Positions 5,477 to 7,227 of a stretch of DNA of 7,227 nucleotides are shown here, piece by piece. Position 1 is the first letter of the stretch. Every line of letters begins with the position of its first letter. Origin of the DNA: an uncultured Treponema sp. Lineage in GTDB: Bacteria > Spirochaetota > Spirochaetia > Treponematales > Treponemataceae. The position numbers and the translations under genes are program-made. The notes under the pieces are model-generated. The model saw only the letters and a list, made by a program, of their open reading frames with translations, did no database searches and was not told the DNA's origin. The stretch lies in contig CAJOQA010000330.1 in assembly GCA_905236465.1 (NCBI GenBank), positions 1-7,227 on the forward strand, given 5' to 3'.

Positions 5477-5492
5477 TATTTCACGTGAAACA
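5477..5492. promoter_or_regulatory. parS-like ParB-binding site
   Basis: TATTTCACGTGAAACA matches the parS consensus at 15 of 16; the second base differs. It lies about 55 bp beyond the gyrA terminator and is the rightmost site of the array. Confidence 0.82.
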
Positions 5493-5547
5493 AGATTGTT
5501 ATAGATATACTATATATTTGTATAGTAAATAAAATTAATTTGTGTAT

Positions 5548-5574
5548 AAAAAAAGGCTACCATAACGGTAGCCT
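5548..5574 (-). terminator. Intrinsic terminator of gyrA
   Basis: Read on the minus strand, AGGCTACC (5567-5574) pairs perfectly with GGTAGCCT (5554-5561) around a 5-nt loop, followed by a run of seven T (5548-5554, the first of which is also the last stem base). It is about 20 nt past the gyrA stop codon. It should keep gyrA transcription out of the parS region. Confidence 0.9.
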
Positions 5575-5595
5575 CATTTAAAAACCTGTCTTATT

Positions 5596-7227
5596 TTAGT
5601 TGGAATTATCGGACATCAAAGAATCCTTTTTTTCTTCTTCGTCATTTGCTATGCGGTCTATACCTACAACATAATCAGGGCTTGTAATATCAACAACTTT
5701 AACACCACTGCTTGTCCTACCCTGCTTGCTTATGTCTTCAGCTTTTACACGAATTGAAGTTCCCTGCCCAGTAATACACATTACACTGTCGTTATCCTTA
5801 ACAGTAAGGGCACCAATAATTTCTCCCTTATCATCTACATTACCAAAAATCTTTTGCCCACCAGTACCTCTACCATGAGCACTAAATTCTTCAAAGTCTA
5901 CACGCTTTCCTATACCCTTTTCTGTTATAACAAGAATTTTTGCATCCTCTTCAACATGAATAGCAGCACAAAGTTCATCGCCTTGGGACAACTTCATTCC
6001 TATCACACCACGACTAGCACGCCCCATAGGCCGGACTTCTTCTTCGCTTATCCTTAAAGCCTGTCCCCTACGGCTAACAAGCAACAACTCATCCTTACCA
6101 GAAGAGAATATTGCGCTTACTAAATGGTCTCCCTCATCAAGACGCACGGCTTGCATACCACGTGACTTTGCATTTTTAAATTCAGTTGTCGGGGTCTTCT
6201 TTACAACACCATTAGCAGTAGCCATGAATAGATACTGACCTTCTGTAAAATCCCTAAGTCCTACAATTGCGCTTACATCTTCATTTGCTGTAACCTGAAG
6301 GAGACTCTTTATATGACTTCCCCTGCTTGTCTTGCTAGCTTCTGGAATTTCATGAACTTTTATCCAATAACATTTTCCTGCAGTTGTAATAAAATTAATA
6401 TAGTCATGGGTTGAAGCTACAAACATCTGATTTATATAATCTTCTTCAACAAGCTTTGCAGAAATAGAGCCCTTTCCTCCCCTACTCTGACTACGATAAA
6501 GACTTACAGGAACTCTCTTTATATAACCCAGCTTAGAAATAAGAACAACCATGTCCTCTTCTTTTATCATGTCTTCTACATTTATTTCTTCAACTTCTCC
6601 AGACACAATTTGAGTGCGACGGTCGTCCCCATATTTTTCAGCTATTTCATTTGTTTCAGTTTTTACAATAGCTAAAATCTTTTCGTGGTGAGCAAGCAAA
6701 TCCTCAAGATAAGCAATAAAAGTTTTTAGTTCTGCCATCTCTTTGCGAAGCTCATCAATACGTAGATTTGTTAGGCGCCCTAACCTCATATCTACAATAG
6801 CTTGTGCTTGTTCATCATCAAAAGAGAAACGTTGCATCAAGCCAACTTTTGCTTCGGCCTCGTCACGGCTGCCACGAATAATCTTTATAACTTCATCAAT
6901 TGCATCTACTGCAACTATCAGGGCTTCAAGGATATGCTCACGGGCCTTAGCTTTACGAAGCTCAAATTGTGTGCGGCGGGTAACAACAATATCCCTGTGC
7001 TCAACAAAATATTGGATAAGTTGCTTTAAGTTTAAGGTCTGAGGTCGGCCCTTAACAAGAGCAAGGTTTATTACGCCAAAAGTTGACTGCAAGGCTGTCT
7101 TTGCAAAAAGTTGATTGATTACAATTTTTGTTACAGCCCCCCGCTTTAAATCAATTACAATACGCATACCTACACGGTCTGATGTCTCATCATTTACACC
7201 GCTTATGCCATCTATAACTTTATCACG
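5596..7227 (-). CDS. gyrA: DNA gyrase subunit A, C-terminal part (5' end outside the window)
   Basis: The frame is open to the window edge, giving 543 codons plus a TAA stop. The methionine encoded at 7165-7167 is internal: the upstream codons continue GyrA sequence (DGISGVNDETSDRVGMRIVIDLKRGA). The fragment begins roughly at residue 290-300 of a typical GyrA, so the catalytic tyrosine and most of the DNA-cleavage core lie outside. Visible are the end of the breakage-reunion domain with its coiled coil (HRDIVVTRRTQFELRKAK onward) and the six-bladed beta-pinwheel that wraps DNA. The GyrA box QSRGGKG (6469-6489) is intact, separating it from topoisomerase IV ParC. An acidic, polar tail (DEEEKKDSLMSDNSN) ends the protein. 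With GyrB it forms the A2B2 enzyme that introduces negative supercoils. A strong terminator follows. gyrA is often near the origin, which fits the parS cluster. Confidence 0.96.
   Translation of the reverse strand, partial: RDKVIDGISGVNDETSDRVGMRIVIDLKRGAVTKIVINQLFAKTALQSTFGVINLALVKGRPQTLNLKQLIQYFVEHRDIVVTRRTQFELRKAKAREHILEALIVAVDAIDEVIKIIRGSRDEAEAKVGLMQRFSFDDEQAQAIVDMRLGRLTNLRIDELRKEMAELKTFIAYLEDLLAHHEKILAIVKTETNEIAEKYGDDRRTQIVSGEVEEINVEDMIKEEDMVVLISKLGYIKRVPVSLYRSQSRGGKGSISAKLVEEDYINQMFVASTHDYINFITTAGKCYWIKVHEIPEASKTSRGSHIKSLLQVTANEDVSAIVGLRDFTEGQYLFMATANGVVKKTPTTEFKNAKSRGMQAVRLDEGDHLVSAIFSSGKDELLLVSRRGQALRISEEEVRPMGRASRGVIGMKLSQGDELCAAIHVEEDAKILVITEKGIGKRVDFEEFSAHGRGTGGQKIFGNVDDKGEIIGALTVKDNDSVMCITGQGTSIRVKAEDISKQGRTSSGVKVVDITSPDYVVGIDRIANDEEEKKDSLMSDNSN

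Larger units (their letters stand above)
4416..5547. other. Convergent intergenic region with parS array and origin-like patch
   Basis: About 1.1 kb with no credible gene, lying between the 3' ends of the argA-like gene and gyrA. It carries five parS-like sites, a DnaA-box cluster around an AT-rich inverted repeat, three dispersed hairpin repeats and candidate terminators. Taken together this suggests an origin-proximal centromere for ParAB-dependent chromosome segregation. parA and parB are not in the window. The stretch between about 4465 and 4577 shows nothing recognisable. Confidence 0.75.

Noticed and set aside
4416..5547. CRISPR array formed by regularly spaced parS-like repeats
   Set aside because: Spacing is irregular (about 210-310 bp), the repeats are 16-bp palindromes of parS type, and the intervening DNA is not spacer-sized.
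5854..7042. Plus-strand open frames within gyrA
   Set aside because: They are antisense to a well-supported gyrA and show no recognisable protein features.
7165..7167. ATG as the gyrA start
   Set aside because: The frame stays open to the window edge and the upstream codons encode typical GyrA sequence, so the gene is cut by the window and this methionine is internal.
5596..7227. Topoisomerase IV ParC instead of GyrA
   Set aside because: An intact GyrA box (QSRGGKG) and six pinwheel blades fit GyrA; ParC lacks the box.

Overview
The window looks like chromosomal DNA of a low-GC, host-associated spirochaete, most likely Treponema or a close relative. The reasons are a spirochaete-style lipoprotein with a permissive lipobox, a QueH-type queuosine enzyme, an ArgA-type N-acetylglutamate synthase and a GyrA with a full six-blade C-terminal domain. 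The genus is an inference from gene content and style; no rRNA or other definitive marker is present.

Layout. On the minus strand, 33-479 encodes a small lipoprotein. Three plus-strand genes follow: a COG2509-type FAD-dependent dehydrogenase (658-2028), epoxyqueuosine reductase queH (2365-3003) and an argA-like N-acetylglutamate synthase (3036-4415). After a gene-free stretch of about 1.2 kb comes the 3' part of gyrA on the minus strand (5596 to the window end; its 5' part lies outside). The plus-strand genes and gyrA therefore converge on the 4416-5595 gap. The metabolic genes do not form an obvious pathway. Each of the three plus-strand genes appears to have its own promoter, with the -10 box only 6-8 nt before the ATG.

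The most interesting part is the gap. It holds five near-perfect copies of the ParB-binding site parS (consensus TGTTTCACGTGAAACA), and a sixth lies inside the argA-like gene. All six differ from the consensus at one position. The same gap has an origin-like patch (4578-4712): one perfect DnaA box, two TTTTCCACA variants, and between them a very AT-rich segment with a 15-bp inverted repeat flanked by direct repeats. Short hairpin repeats alternate with the parS sites, and relatives of these repeats occur at 2-29 and 2098-2126. Together this looks like an origin-proximal centromere, the place where ParB would load for chromosome segregation.

Whether the DnaA-box patch is the working oriC is uncertain. 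Genes on both sides point toward it rather than away, and in sampled lines the plus strand is mostly richer in C than G on both sides. That suggests the fork passes leftward through the whole window and that the true origin lies to the right, beyond gyrA.
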